Shown here: positions 57,032 to 64,000 of the stretch, piece after piece
Layout of the letters: each line of letters begins with the position of its first letter
How positions within the stretch are numbered: the first letter of the stretch is position 1
Assembly (NCBI RefSeq): GCF_004799405.1
Contig: NZ_SSMW01000036.1
Span: 19,027-83,026 of the forward strand
Direction: 5' to 3'
From: Bradyrhizobium sp.
GTDB lineage: Bacteria > Pseudomonadota > Alphaproteobacteria > Rhizobiales > Xanthobacteraceae
Length of the DNA: 64,000 bases
Made by a program: the position numbers and the translations under genes
The notes under the pieces: generated by a model
Database searches by the model: none
Seen by the model: only the letters and a program-made list of their open reading frames with translations
Told to the model about the DNA's origin: nothing

Positions 57032-57104
57032 CCACGTCTTCCTTCTAGCCTAAATTACCAAGACCTGGATGCGCGCGACAAGCGCGGCCATGACGGGAAT
57101 GAAA

Positions 57105-58085
57105 TCATTCCTCCGCCTTGAAGGGACGCGCCAGCAAGCCCTCGACCGCCTCGTCGATCGTCGAAGTGCGGCTCAGGATCGCCGCCACCGCCTGGGATAC
57201 CGGCATATCGACGTCTTGCGAAGCCGCCAGTTCGATCAGCACCGGTGCTGTGAATTCGCCTTCGGCGAGTTTGTCGCGTGGCGGCTGCTCGCCGCGGCCG
57301 AGCGCCACGCCGAGCGCGAAATTGCGCGATTGCGGGCTCGAGCACGTCAGGATCAGGTCACCCAGCCCCGAGAGGCCCACCATGGTTTCGCTGCGCGCGC
57401 CGCAGGCGCGGCCAAGCCGCACCAGTTCGCTGAAGCCTCGCGTGGTCAACGCCGCCTGCGCCGAGGCGCCGAAGTTGCGGCCGACCACGATGCCGGCGGC
57501 GATCGCCAGCACGTTTTTCGCCGCACCCCCGATCTCGACGCCGCGCACGTCCGTGGTGTGGTAGGGCCGGAAGGTTGCAGAGCCCAGTGCATGAACCAGC
57601 GCGCGGGCGAGCGTTTCATCCTTTGCCGCCAGCGTCACCGCGGTCGGCAGGCCGCGCGCCACGTCCTGCGCGAAACTCGGCCCCGACAGGATCGCCGGGA
57701 TCGCATCGGGTGCGGATTCCGCGATCACTTCGGTCATGAATTTGTGGGTGCCGCGCTCGATGCCCTTGGCGCAGGCGATGACAGGCGTCGCCTTGGCGAG
57801 ATGAGAGGCAAGCGCCACGACAGCCTCGCGCAGGTTCTGTGCCGGCGTTGCGATCAGGATGACGTCCGCGCCCGCCGCAACGCCAAGATCGTTGGTCACC
57901 TGTATGCCGGCGTTCAATTGCAGGTCCGGCAATTTTGGATTGGCGCGCGTGGCCGCAATCTCCGAGGCGCGCTGCGGGCTGCGCCCGTAGAGAACGACAT
58001 CGCGCCCGGCGCGCGCCGCGACAGCGGCCAGCGCCGTCCCCCATGCGCCGGCGCCGATCACGCTTATCGATTGGAATGACGTCAT
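57105..58085 (-). CDS. gpsA: Glycerol-3-phosphate dehydrogenase [NAD(P)+]
   Basis: Makes sn-glycerol 3-phosphate for phospholipids. The N-terminal [16 protein letters not shown] binds the cofactor. The catalytic Lys is in [14 protein letters not shown], and substrate contacts are in [12 protein letters not shown] 58085 gives 326 aa; the 38-codon upstream extension passes through repeat DNA. It lies between tsaD and the EVE-domain gene. Confidence 0.95.
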   Translation of the reverse strand: MTSFQSISVIGAGAWGTALAAVAARAGRDVVLYGRSPQRASEIAATRANPKLPDLQLNAGIQVTNDLGVAAGADVILIATPAQNLREAVVALASHLAKATPVIACAKGIERGTHKFMTEVIAESAPDAIPAILSGPSFAQDVARGLPTAVTLAAKDETLARALVHALGSATFRPYHTTDVRGVEIGGAAKNVLAIAAGIVVGRNFGASAQAALTTRGFSELVRLGRACGARSETMVGLSGLGDLILTCSSPQSRNFALGVALGRGEQPPRDKLAEGEFTAPVLIELAASQDVDMPVSQAVAAILSRTSTIDEAVEGLLARPFKAEE

Positions 58086-58090
58086 CGCTA

Positions 58091-58279
58091 GACTCGGTGC
58101 GCCCCCTCGCCCCGCGCTCTTGTCCGCCGAAGCCCGCCTTCGGGCGAAGGCGGATGCGGGGAGAGGGCTGGGATGAGGGGTTCTTCGATCCGCGAACAAG
58201 GATGGAGATGGGTATGCGGAGAGCCCCCCTCACCCGGACTGCTTCGCAGTCCGACCTCTCCCCGCAAGCGGAGAGAGGT
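58091..58279. repeat. Composite hairpin-rich intergenic repeat between gpsA and tsaD
   Basis: At least three hairpins lie in 190 bases: TCCGCC/GGCGGA with an inner GCCCG/CGGGC (58122-58154), CGGACTGC-TTC-GCAGTCCG (58235-58253), and a CCGC-AA-GCGG core flanked by CTCTC/GAGAG (58256-58277). The last resembles the palindrome after parB at 7351. Confidence 0.7.
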
Positions 58280-58304
58280 GAGCAATATTTCGTCGCGCGA
58301 ATCC

Positions 58305-59396
58305 TCATTCATGCGGAAGTCCCTGGAACGCTGCTCTTGTGTTGGCGAAGCCCGCCGGCGCCGTGGCGCTGGCATCGAGCAGCCAGCGCGCGCGGGGCGG
58401 AGCGTCCATCGCATCGATCATGCCCAGCGCCAGCCGTTCCGCGCCGGCCCAGGCGATCATCGCGCCATTATCGGTGCACAAAGCGGGCGGCGGTATGATC
58501 AGCGTGGTCTGCGCTTTGGCGGCGACGTCCTGCAACGCGCTGCGGATCGCCTGATTGGCGGCGACGCCGCCGGCGGCGACCAGCGCGCGGGGCGGACCGA
58601 ACCGTTCGTGAAAGAGCTTCAGGCCGACGCGAAGCCGATCCGCCGTCGATTCCAGCACCGCCGCCTGAAAGCCGGCGCAGAGATCGCTGATGTCCTGCGG
58701 TTCCAGCGGGGTCAGCCGGCTGGCCTCGTTGCGCACCGCGGTCTTCAAGCCTGACAGCGAGAAATTGGCATCGGCGCGCCCGAGCATCGGCCGCGGAAAC
58801 GCGAACCGTTTGGCGTCGCCGCTACCGGCGGCGCGCTCGACCTCGGGGCCGCCCGGATAGGGCAGCCCGAGCATTTTTGCGATCTTGTCGAAGGCCTCGC
58901 CCATGGCGTCATCGACGGTGGTACCGAGCCGCACATATTTTCCGACACCGATCACGGCGACGATCTGGGTATGGCCGCCGGAGGCGAGAAACAGGCAATA
59001 GGGAAACGCCAGCGCGCAAGTGAGCCGCGGCGTCAGCGCATGGGCCTCCAGATGGTTCACCGCGATCAGCGGCGTATTGTGTACCATCGCGATGGCCTTC
59101 GCAGTGGTCAGGCCCACGATCACGCCGCCGATCAGGCCCGGGCCCGCGGCGGCGGCGACCGCCGATAGCTGCCCAAAACCCGTTCCGGATTCCTTCATGG
59201 CGCTGGCGACGATGCCGTCGAGCACGTCGACATGGGCGCGCGCCGCGATCTCCGGCACCACGCCGCCGAACGGGGCGTGTTCCTCGGTTTGCGAGCGGAT
59301 GATGTTGGATAAAATTCGCCCCGATCCGTCGCTTTGGCGCTCGACCACGGCCGCTGCGGTTTCATCGCAGGTGGTCTCGATCCCCAGCACCAGCAT
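58305..59396 (-). CDS. tsaD: tRNA N6-threonylcarbamoyladenosine synthase subunit TsaD
   Basis: Transfers the threonylcarbamoyl group to A37 of ANN-decoding tRNAs, together with TsaB and TsaE. The Fe-ligand histidines are H115 and H119 in [11 protein letters not shown], and the ATPase-fold motifs [15 protein letters not shown] and [11 protein letters not shown] are present. ATG 59396 gives 363 aa; TTG 59414 six codons upstream is possible. It is divergent from hemD. Confidence 0.96.
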   Translation of the reverse strand: MLVLGIETTCDETAAAVVERQSDGSGRILSNIIRSQTEEHAPFGGVVPEIAARAHVDVLDGIVASAMKESGTGFGQLSAVAAAAGPGLIGGVIVGLTTAKAIAMVHNTPLIAVNHLEAHALTPRLTCALAFPYCLFLASGGHTQIVAVIGVGKYVRLGTTVDDAMGEAFDKIAKMLGLPYPGGPEVERAAGSGDAKRFAFPRPMLGRADANFSLSGLKTAVRNEASRLTPLEPQDISDLCAGFQAAVLESTADRLRVGLKLFHERFGPPRALVAAGGVAANQAIRSALQDVAAKAQTTLIIPPPALCTDNGAMIAWAGAERLALGMIDAMDAPPRARWLLDASATAPAGFANTRAAFQGLPHE

Positions 59397-59466
59397 CGGT
59401 GTTCCGTTGTCCAATGTGAGCCCTTGCGTTATCGGCGAAACCGGCGTTTTTCCTTGTTTTCCTGAA

Positions 59467-59575
59467 GCGTTTTCAAGCGAAGTGGATGCCGGTTCGCGTA
59501 AAGAAAACGCGTCAAAACAATGTATAAGAGTCCCGGTTCCGATCTAATCGGAACCTGAGGCTCTAGCATTGCTCG
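59467..59575. repeat. About 110-bp dispersed intergenic repeat in the tsaD-hemD promoter region
   Basis: It begins GCGTTTTCAAGCGAAG and has an 8-bp inverted repeat, GCGTTTTC at 59467 and GAAAACGC at 59503. A perfect hairpin follows: GGTTCCGAT at 59535-59543, CTA, ATCGGAACC at 59547-59555. A shortened copy of the first 16 bases with CCGG behind it recurs at 60382. The wording matches a repeat I remember as frequent in Bradyrhizobium intergenic DNA. Confidence 0.72.
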
Positions 59576-59631
59576 GTCTCGAAGTGCAATCGTCCGATAA
59601 GGCAGATGCCCGGTTCGCGGAGACCTGAAGC

Positions 59632-60369
59632 TTGGCCATTCTCGTCACACGCGCGCATCCTGACGATGAGACCACCGCTGCAGGCCTGCGCGCCAAGGGC
59701 CTCGACGTTCTGCTGGCCCCGATGTTGCGGTTCGAAGCGGTCCCGTTCCACGACGATATCGACGCACGCTACGGCGCCGTGATCGTCACCAGCGCCAATG
59801 CCTTGCGCGGCATCGGGCCTCACCTTGAGGGGAGCCGGCTGCTCAAGCTGCCGTTATTCGCGGTCGGCGAACACACCGCATCCGCCGCGCGCCGTGCCGG
59901 ATTCAGCAACGTGATTCCGGCCGGTGGCGACGCCGTTGCGCTACGTAACCTGGTGCTTGCCGGCGTGAAGGCGAAAACGCTGAAGAAAGCCAGCACATTG
60001 CTCTATCTGGCGGGCGCGGATCTGGCGCGCGATCTTGCCGGCGAACTCGGCGAGCACGGCTTCAGCGTCGTTACCCATACGACCTACCGGATGAATCCGG
60101 TAACCGGCCTGCCGCGCGAGGTGTGCGACGCCTTCGCCGCCAGCCGGATCGAGGCGGTGCTGCATTATTCGAGGCGCAGCGCGCGCGCCTTCCTGGAGGC
60201 AACACGCGCCGCGGGCGTCGAAATCTCCGCATTGGCGGTCCCGCAATGCTGCATCTCGGATGCCGTCGCCTCGATCGTGCGGGACGCCGGGGCCACGCAA
60301 GTCATGGTGGCGCGTTCGCCGGACGAAAATGCCTTGTTCGAGGCGCTGGATCGTGCTTTGCGCGCCTGA
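59632..60369 (+). CDS. hemD: Uroporphyrinogen-III synthase
   Basis: Cyclises hydroxymethylbilane with D-ring inversion in haem synthesis. It has the two-lobed HemD layout: ILVTRAHPDDETTAAGL at the N-terminus, VTSANALRGI, and a C-terminal lobe with YSRRSARAFLEA and CISDAVASIV. The start is TTG, with GGAG upstream, giving 245 aa. HemD sequences diverge widely, and the call is strengthened by the neighbouring mic60-like and hemY genes. Confidence 0.9.
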   Translation: MAILVTRAHPDDETTAAGLRAKGLDVLLAPMLRFEAVPFHDDIDARYGAVIVTSANALRGIGPHLEGSRLLKLPLFAVGEHTASAARRAGFSNVIPAGGDAVALRNLVLAGVKAKTLKKASTLLYLAGADLARDLAGELGEHGFSVVTHTTYRMNPVTGLPREVCDAFAASRIEAVLHYSRRSARAFLEATRAAGVEISALAVPQCCISDAVASIVRDAGATQVMVARSPDENALFEALDRALRA

Positions 60370-60381
60370 TCGCGCTACAAG

Positions 60382-60407
60382 GCGTTTTCAAGCGAAGCAG
60401 GAACCGG
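60382..60407. repeat. Partial copy of the GCGTTTTCAAGCGAAG repeat
   Basis: Sixteen bases identical to the start of the repeat at 59467, then a diverged stretch ending CCGG. It fills most of the gap between hemD and the mic60-like gene and overlaps the region of the latter's ribosome-binding site. Confidence 0.68.
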
Positions 60408-60419
60408 AGAATTGTGGCA

Positions 60420-61565
60420 ATGGTCGATGACAGGCCCGAAGACAACGAACGTTCGCCGGATTTGGGCCGGGCCAAACGTGCGCCGCCGACCATCGACCTC
60501 GAAGCGTCGGAAGTATCCGGCGAGACCCGGGATCCCGGCGACGGCGCGGGGCGCGCTCGCTGGTTCGCGGGGCCTTCGAAGGCTGCGATTTCATCGGCAA
60601 TCGTTGCGATAATCGCCGGTGCGGCCACCGCCGCGCTGGTGATCGGCGTAGCCTGGTTCGCAGGCTGGCCCTCGGCTTCGCCGCCTGCCGCGCCCACGGT
60701 CGATAATGCCGTCATCGACGGTCTTGCCACCCGCATCGCCAGCGTAGAGTCCAAAACCAGCACGCCGACTGCCACCGCGTCCGATCCCGCGGCTGCCGCG
60801 CGCATCGAGGCGCTGGAGAAATCGGTTGCAGCGTTGCGCAGTGAACTGGCGGCGGCGCGGGCGCAGTCGGAGAAGCTTGCGGCAGCCATCAATGACGCCA
60901 AATCAGCGCCGCGCGAAGCCGCTCCAGCGCCGGACCTGGCCGCGATCAACGAGCGCCTTGCCCAGATCGAACGCACGACGTCCGCCCAGACCACCGAGAT
61001 CGCGCAGGAAGGCGCCAGGATTGCGGACAGCAGGCCGGCGGACGACGCACCGTTGCGCCGCCTGGTGGTGACATCCATGCTCGACGTTTCGGTTCGGCAG
61101 GGCGATCCCTATGTCGCATCGCTCGCTGCGGCGAAATCGCTGGCCACCGATGCGGACCCATTGAAGCCGCTCGACGGCTTCGCGGCCTCGGGGGTGCCGA
61201 GCGCTGCGGCATTGAGCCGTGAGCTGTTGACGCTAGTGCCAAAACTGTCGCCGCCGGCGCCGGAGAATGCCACCACCGGATCGGGCGTTCTCGGCCGGCT
61301 CGAGGCCGGTGCGTCACGGCTGGTCCGCATTCAGCGCACCGATACCGTCGGCAACGACCGCGGCGCTATCGTCGCGCGGGTCACGGCGGCAGCGCTGCGC
61401 AACGACATGGCCGAGGCGCGGCGCGAGTTGAATACGCTGGCGCCGGACGATCGCGCCGCCGCGCAGGGCTGGCTCGACAAGGCCGATGCGCGCGACGCGG
61501 CGCTGGCCGCTTCGCGACAATTTGCGGCCGACGCCATGGCGGCGCTCGCCAAACCCCGGCCGTAG
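60420..61565 (+). CDS. Mic60/mitofilin-like inner-membrane protein (COG4223)
   Basis: A 381-residue protein: a charged cytoplasmic N-terminus, one transmembrane helix (about 58-82), a long Ala/Glu-rich coiled coil (about 100-190), and a C-terminal domain of about 160 residues. The ending, with RLVRIQRTDTVGND, a helix-rich region and LPDDRAAAQGWL-like spacing, matches the mitofilin signature. Alphaproteobacterial Mic60 shapes intracytoplasmic membranes and contacts outer-membrane partners. ATG 60420 is used; GTG 60414 is as likely because GGAG sits nearer to it. Location between hemD and hemY fits the known alphaproteobacterial arrangement. Confidence 0.83.
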   Translation: MVDDRPEDNERSPDLGRAKRAPPTIDLEASEVSGETRDPGDGAGRARWFAGPSKAAISSAIVAIIAGAATAALVIGVAWFAGWPSASPPAAPTVDNAVIDGLATRIASVESKTSTPTATASDPAAAARIEALEKSVAALRSELAAARAQSEKLAAAINDAKSAPREAAPAPDLAAINERLAQIERTTSAQTTEIAQEGARIADSRPADDAPLRRLVVTSMLDVSVRQGDPYVASLAAAKSLATDADPLKPLDGFAASGVPSAAALSRELLTLVPKLSPPAPENATTGSGVLGRLEAGASRLVRIQRTDTVGNDRGAIVARVTAAALRNDMAEARRELNTLAPDDRAAAQGWLDKADARDAALAASRQFAADAMAALAKPRP

Positions 61566-61572
61566 GATTCTG

Positions 61573-63252
61573 ATGTTCCGGATCATTCTGTTTCTGGTGT
61601 TGATTGCGCTGGCAGCCGCGGGCGCGGCGTGGGTCGCCGATCAGACCGGCGAGATCGTGCTGTCATGGGGCGGCTGGCGCATCGAGACTTCGCTGCCGGT
61701 ATTCGCGCTGATGCTCGGCGTCGCCGTGGTTGCCGCGATGCTGGCGTGGAGCATGATACGCGCGCTGTGGCGGACGCCCGAACGCCTCCGGCGCCTCCGG
61801 CGCGAACGCCGTCAGGCGCGCGGCCGCCACGCCATTACCCACGGGCTGCTCGCAATCGGCCACGGCGATTCGGCTTCCGCCCGCGCCCATGCCGGTGTCG
61901 CGCGCCGTCATGCCGCCAACGATCCGCTGGCGCTGCTGCTGCACGCGCAATCCGCCCAACTCGACGGCGACCGCGAAGGCGCGCGGCGTGCTTTCCGCGC
62001 CATGGCCGAACGCGAGGATACCCGGCTGTTGGGCTTGCGCGGGTTGTTCATCGAAGCCCAGCGCGCCGACGATCCGGTCGCCGCGGTCGGAATCGCGGAG
62101 GAAGCCCTGAAGCTGGCGCCGGCTTCGACCTGGGCGTCGCAGGCGGTGCTCGGATTTCGCTGCGCGCAGGGCGACTGGAGCGGGGCGCTGACCATCCTCG
62201 ACAACAATCTTTCTTCTGGCCTGATCGACAAGGCGACCTATCGGCGCCAGCGCGGCGTGCTGCTGACCGCGCGCGCGCTGGAACTGGAAAATGTCGATCG
62301 CGACCTGTCGCGCGACAGCGTGATGGAAGCGGTAAAGCTGGCGCCGACCCTGGTGCCGGCCGCGGTGCTCGCCAGCAAATACCAGAGCGAGGCGCATCAG
62401 GTGCGGCGTTCGATGCGCATTGTCGAGGCGGCATGGCTGGCGCATCCGCATCCCGATCTCGCCGACGCCTACTCGCATGTGAAGCTCGGCGATTCCGCGC
62501 GCCAGCGCCTGGTGCGCGTCGAGACGCTGGCCGCCAAGGCGCCGGGACATCTCGAGAGCGCGCTGGCGGTTGCCCGCGCCGCGATCGATGCGGCGGAATT
62601 TACGCGCGCGCGCGAGGCGCTGGCGCCGTTCACGGCAGCACCAACCCAGCGGATGGCGATGCTGATGGCGGAAATCGAGCGCACCGAACATGGCGACAGC
62701 GGCCGGGCGCGGGCCTGGACCTTGCGCGCGGTGCGCGCGCTGCACGATCCGGTGTGGACCGCGGATGGCTATGTCAGTTCGTCCTGGCGGCCGGTGTCGC
62801 CGGTGTCGGGCCGGATCGACGCCTTTCAATGGGAGACGCCGCTGGCCGCACTGCCTTCGGACAAGGATCCGGCGATCGAATCTTCGCCGTTCGAGCAAGC
62901 GATGCTGGCGCCGCGCAGCACCACGCCGGCAAATGGTTCGGGAAGCGACGCTCCGGTCGAGCCGAAACCTTCCGCCGCGCAGGATAATGTTCCGGCCGCC
63001 GTCGAACCGACCCCCGTCGTGACATCTCCGCCGCCCTCCGATTCCGTTGCGGCGGCGCCATTGTTCCGCGCGCGCCAGGATATTCCCAAGGGGGTTCCGT
63101 CCGGCATTCCCGCCGTGATTCCCATTATTCGCGCGCCCGACGATCCCGGAATCGACGACGAGCCGGCGAGCGATGAATTCGCCGAACAGATCAATCCGGC
63201 GCAGGGCCAGGCCGGCGGCTGGCGCGGCTTTCTGTCCCGCTGGGGCGGCTAA
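61573..63252 (+). CDS. hemY: HemY-like TPR membrane protein
   Basis: An inner-membrane protein of 559 aa. Two N-terminal transmembrane helices (about 2-20 and 38-60) flank the HemY_N signature GEIVLSWGGWRIETSLPVFAL. A long TPR-like helical region follows (about 80-410). The last 120 residues are Pro/Ala/Ser-rich and probably disordered. In enterobacteria HemX/HemY lie with hemD, but their exact haem role is unsettled. ATG 61573 is seven bases after the mic60-like stop, so the two are co-transcribed. Confidence 0.9.
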   Translation: MFRIILFLVLIALAAAGAAWVADQTGEIVLSWGGWRIETSLPVFALMLGVAVVAAMLAWSMIRALWRTPERLRRLRRERRQARGRHAITHGLLAIGHGDSASARAHAGVARRHAANDPLALLLHAQSAQLDGDREGARRAFRAMAEREDTRLLGLRGLFIEAQRADDPVAAVGIAEEALKLAPASTWASQAVLGFRCAQGDWSGALTILDNNLSSGLIDKATYRRQRGVLLTARALELENVDRDLSRDSVMEAVKLAPTLVPAAVLASKYQSEAHQVRRSMRIVEAAWLAHPHPDLADAYSHVKLGDSARQRLVRVETLAAKAPGHLESALAVARAAIDAAEFTRAREALAPFTAAPTQRMAMLMAEIERTEHGDSGRARAWTLRAVRALHDPVWTADGYVSSSWRPVSPVSGRIDAFQWETPLAALPSDKDPAIESSPFEQAMLAPRSTTPANGSGSDAPVEPKPSAAQDNVPAAVEPTPVVTSPPPSDSVAAAPLFRARQDIPKGVPSGIPAVIPIIRAPDDPGIDDEPASDEFAEQINPAQGQAGGWRGFLSRWGG

Positions 63253-63353
63253 ATCACACCCCGCCGGCGCCCGTTTTTCTTGCCAAAGCGGGCGCTGGCC
63301 GATATCAGGTGCGGGCGTTTTCAGCCCTTGCTAGACGCGAAGCCGCTTGGTCC

Positions 63354-63429
63354 GCCGCAATAGCTCAGTTGGTAGAGCACGTCATTCGTAATGACGGGGT
63401 CACAGGTTCGAGTCCTGTTTGCGGCACCA
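63354..63429 (+). tRNA. tRNA-Thr (anticodon CGT)
   Basis: Cloverleaf with acceptor GCCGCAA/TTGCGGC, D arm GCTCAGTTGGTAGAGC, anticodon stem CGTCA/TGACG around loop TTCGTAA (anticodon CGT at 63387-63389), T arm ACAGG-TTCGAGT-CCTGT and an encoded CCA end. Confidence 0.98.
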
Positions 63430-63538
63430 GTGACTTTGCTGAACCGACGCGACTTGCCCTAATTGCCACTTGAACGCTCGCAAGATGTTTGAAAGGGTTT
63501 TCTCGTCTGCGGATAGTCCGGCAAGACGAGGGTGCAGC

Positions 63539-64000
63539 GTGGGGTTTGACCAAAGGTCCGCTTCGATCGTTCCCGGCCGGGCCGCCGTCATCTCGCTGAT
63601 CGTATTTTTCTTGCTCGCGCACATCATCGGCATCGCGTTCGTCAATCGAGGCATCACCAATGGTCAGATTATCGCGGGCGACGGGCTGTTTTATTACGAG
63701 TACCTTCCTTCGCTGATCCTCGATGGCGATCTGGACTTCGGGAATCAGCGTGCCGCCGCGCAGCAACTCAATATTCCTTACAACTGGCAGGCTCCCCATC
63801 TTGCAAGAACAAGCACCGGCCTGCCCGGTACCCCGTTCGCTCCGGGTTGGGCGGCATTAACCGCGCCGTTTTTTATCGCTGGACACGCACTTTCGTTGAG
63901 CTTGTCCGCGGTGGGCGTACCGGTGCGGCTCGATGGCTACGGCTTGATCGATCAATTCGCGACCAACCTCGGGGCCGTGATCTACGGCCTCTTCGGAATC
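63539..64000 (+). CDS. Start of a membrane protein, glycosyltransferase-like, cut by the window end
   Basis: An open frame with no stop to the window edge (154 codons). A hydrophobic helix (AVISLIVFFLLAHIIGIAF) follows a short basic N-terminus. The periplasmic-side GDGLFYYEYLPSLILDGDLDF resembles the first loop of polytopic mannosyl/arabinosyl-type (GT39/83-like) transferases with its acidic pairs, and a second hydrophobic stretch comes later. GTG 63539 has GAGG upstream. ATG 63485 in the same frame would add 18 residues. The family is a tentative reading from a fragment. Confidence 0.7.
   Translation, partial: MGFDQRSASIVPGRAAVISLIVFFLLAHIIGIAFVNRGITNGQIIAGDGLFYYEYLPSLILDGDLDFGNQRAAAQQLNIPYNWQAPHLARTSTGLPGTPFAPGWAALTAPFFIAGHALSLSLSAVGVPVRLDGYGLIDQFATNLGAVIYGLFGI

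Noticed and set aside
63262..63300. Terminator after hemY
   Set aside because: GCGCCCG at 63267 and CGGGCGC at 63289 can pair, but the T run is in the loop rather than after the stem, so termination is not supported.

Overview
The window is a contiguous 64-kb piece of a high-GC alphaproteobacterial chromosome. Gene content, gene order and protein sequences point to the Bradyrhizobium/Rhodopseudomonas group (Nitrobacteraceae). The main reasons are the rho-mnmE-mnmG-rsmG-parA-parB block, a diheme cytochrome/sorbosone-dehydrogenase pair, DUF2239 and DUF1674 proteins, and GCGTTTTCAAGCGAAG-type dispersed repeats. I identify the group from remembered families and gene order, not from a search. I see no prophage, insertion sequence, CRISPR array or defence island. 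It is mostly core genome with short accessory inserts.

Layout. (1) 1-7.3 kb, origin-proximal segregation block: rho with its own terminator, the tRNA-U34 modification pair mnmE/mnmG, rsmG and parAB. Three parS sites lie at 2851, 4811 and 4881, two of them inside the rsmG coding sequence. (2) 7.4-11.7 kb, minus strand: leuS-lptE-holA. (3) 11.8-17.1 kb: a membrane diguanylate cyclase, a YggS-type PLP protein, a hydratase, an L,D-transpeptidase, an OmpR-type regulator without a kinase, and a lone cyclic-nucleotide-binding protein. (4) 17.1-22.7 kb, minus: a DapC-like aminotransferase, ftsK, lolA, xthA. (5) 23-25.6 kb, minus: two PII genes and amtB. A 44-codon remnant of a second amtB lies between the two PII genes, and a sigma-54-like promoter precedes glnK.

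(6) 25.8-33.3 kb: tesB, a UbiH-like hydroxylase, trm112, a LON-domain protein and a thioredoxin-TPR protein. They are interrupted by an accessory set (TetR regulator, small membrane protein, sorbosone-dehydrogenase-like protein) whose divergent TetR promoter holds two matching palindromes. (7) 33.5-36.9 kb: tRNA-Gly, an epimerase whose C-terminus is frameshifted, and a periplasmic dehydrogenase plus diheme cytochrome c. (8) 36.9-46.5 kb, accessory metabolism: panE-like reductase, two SDRs (one lacking the catalytic Tyr), a 2-hydroxychromene-2-carboxylate isomerase-like protein, DUF2239 and GST behind a shared double operator, a serine hydrolase, gamma-glutamyltransferase and an MFS permease. 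(9) 46.6-57 kb: purH, heparinase-like protein, rsmB, DUF1674/SDHAF4, L,D-transpeptidase, acsA, topoisomerase IB, EVE-domain protein. (10) 57-64 kb: gpsA and tsaD (minus), then hemD, a Mic60/mitofilin-like gene and hemY (plus), tRNA-Thr(CGT), and the start of a membrane protein that leaves the window.

The most distinctive signals are parS sites doubling as rsmG codons (one contains its GTG start), the decayed amtB between two PII genes, the frameshift that makes the epimerase gene run back through a tRNA terminator, two autoregulatory-looking operator arrays, the hemD-mic60-hemY cluster, and several families of short intergenic palindromes. I found no convincing wholly novel multi-gene system.
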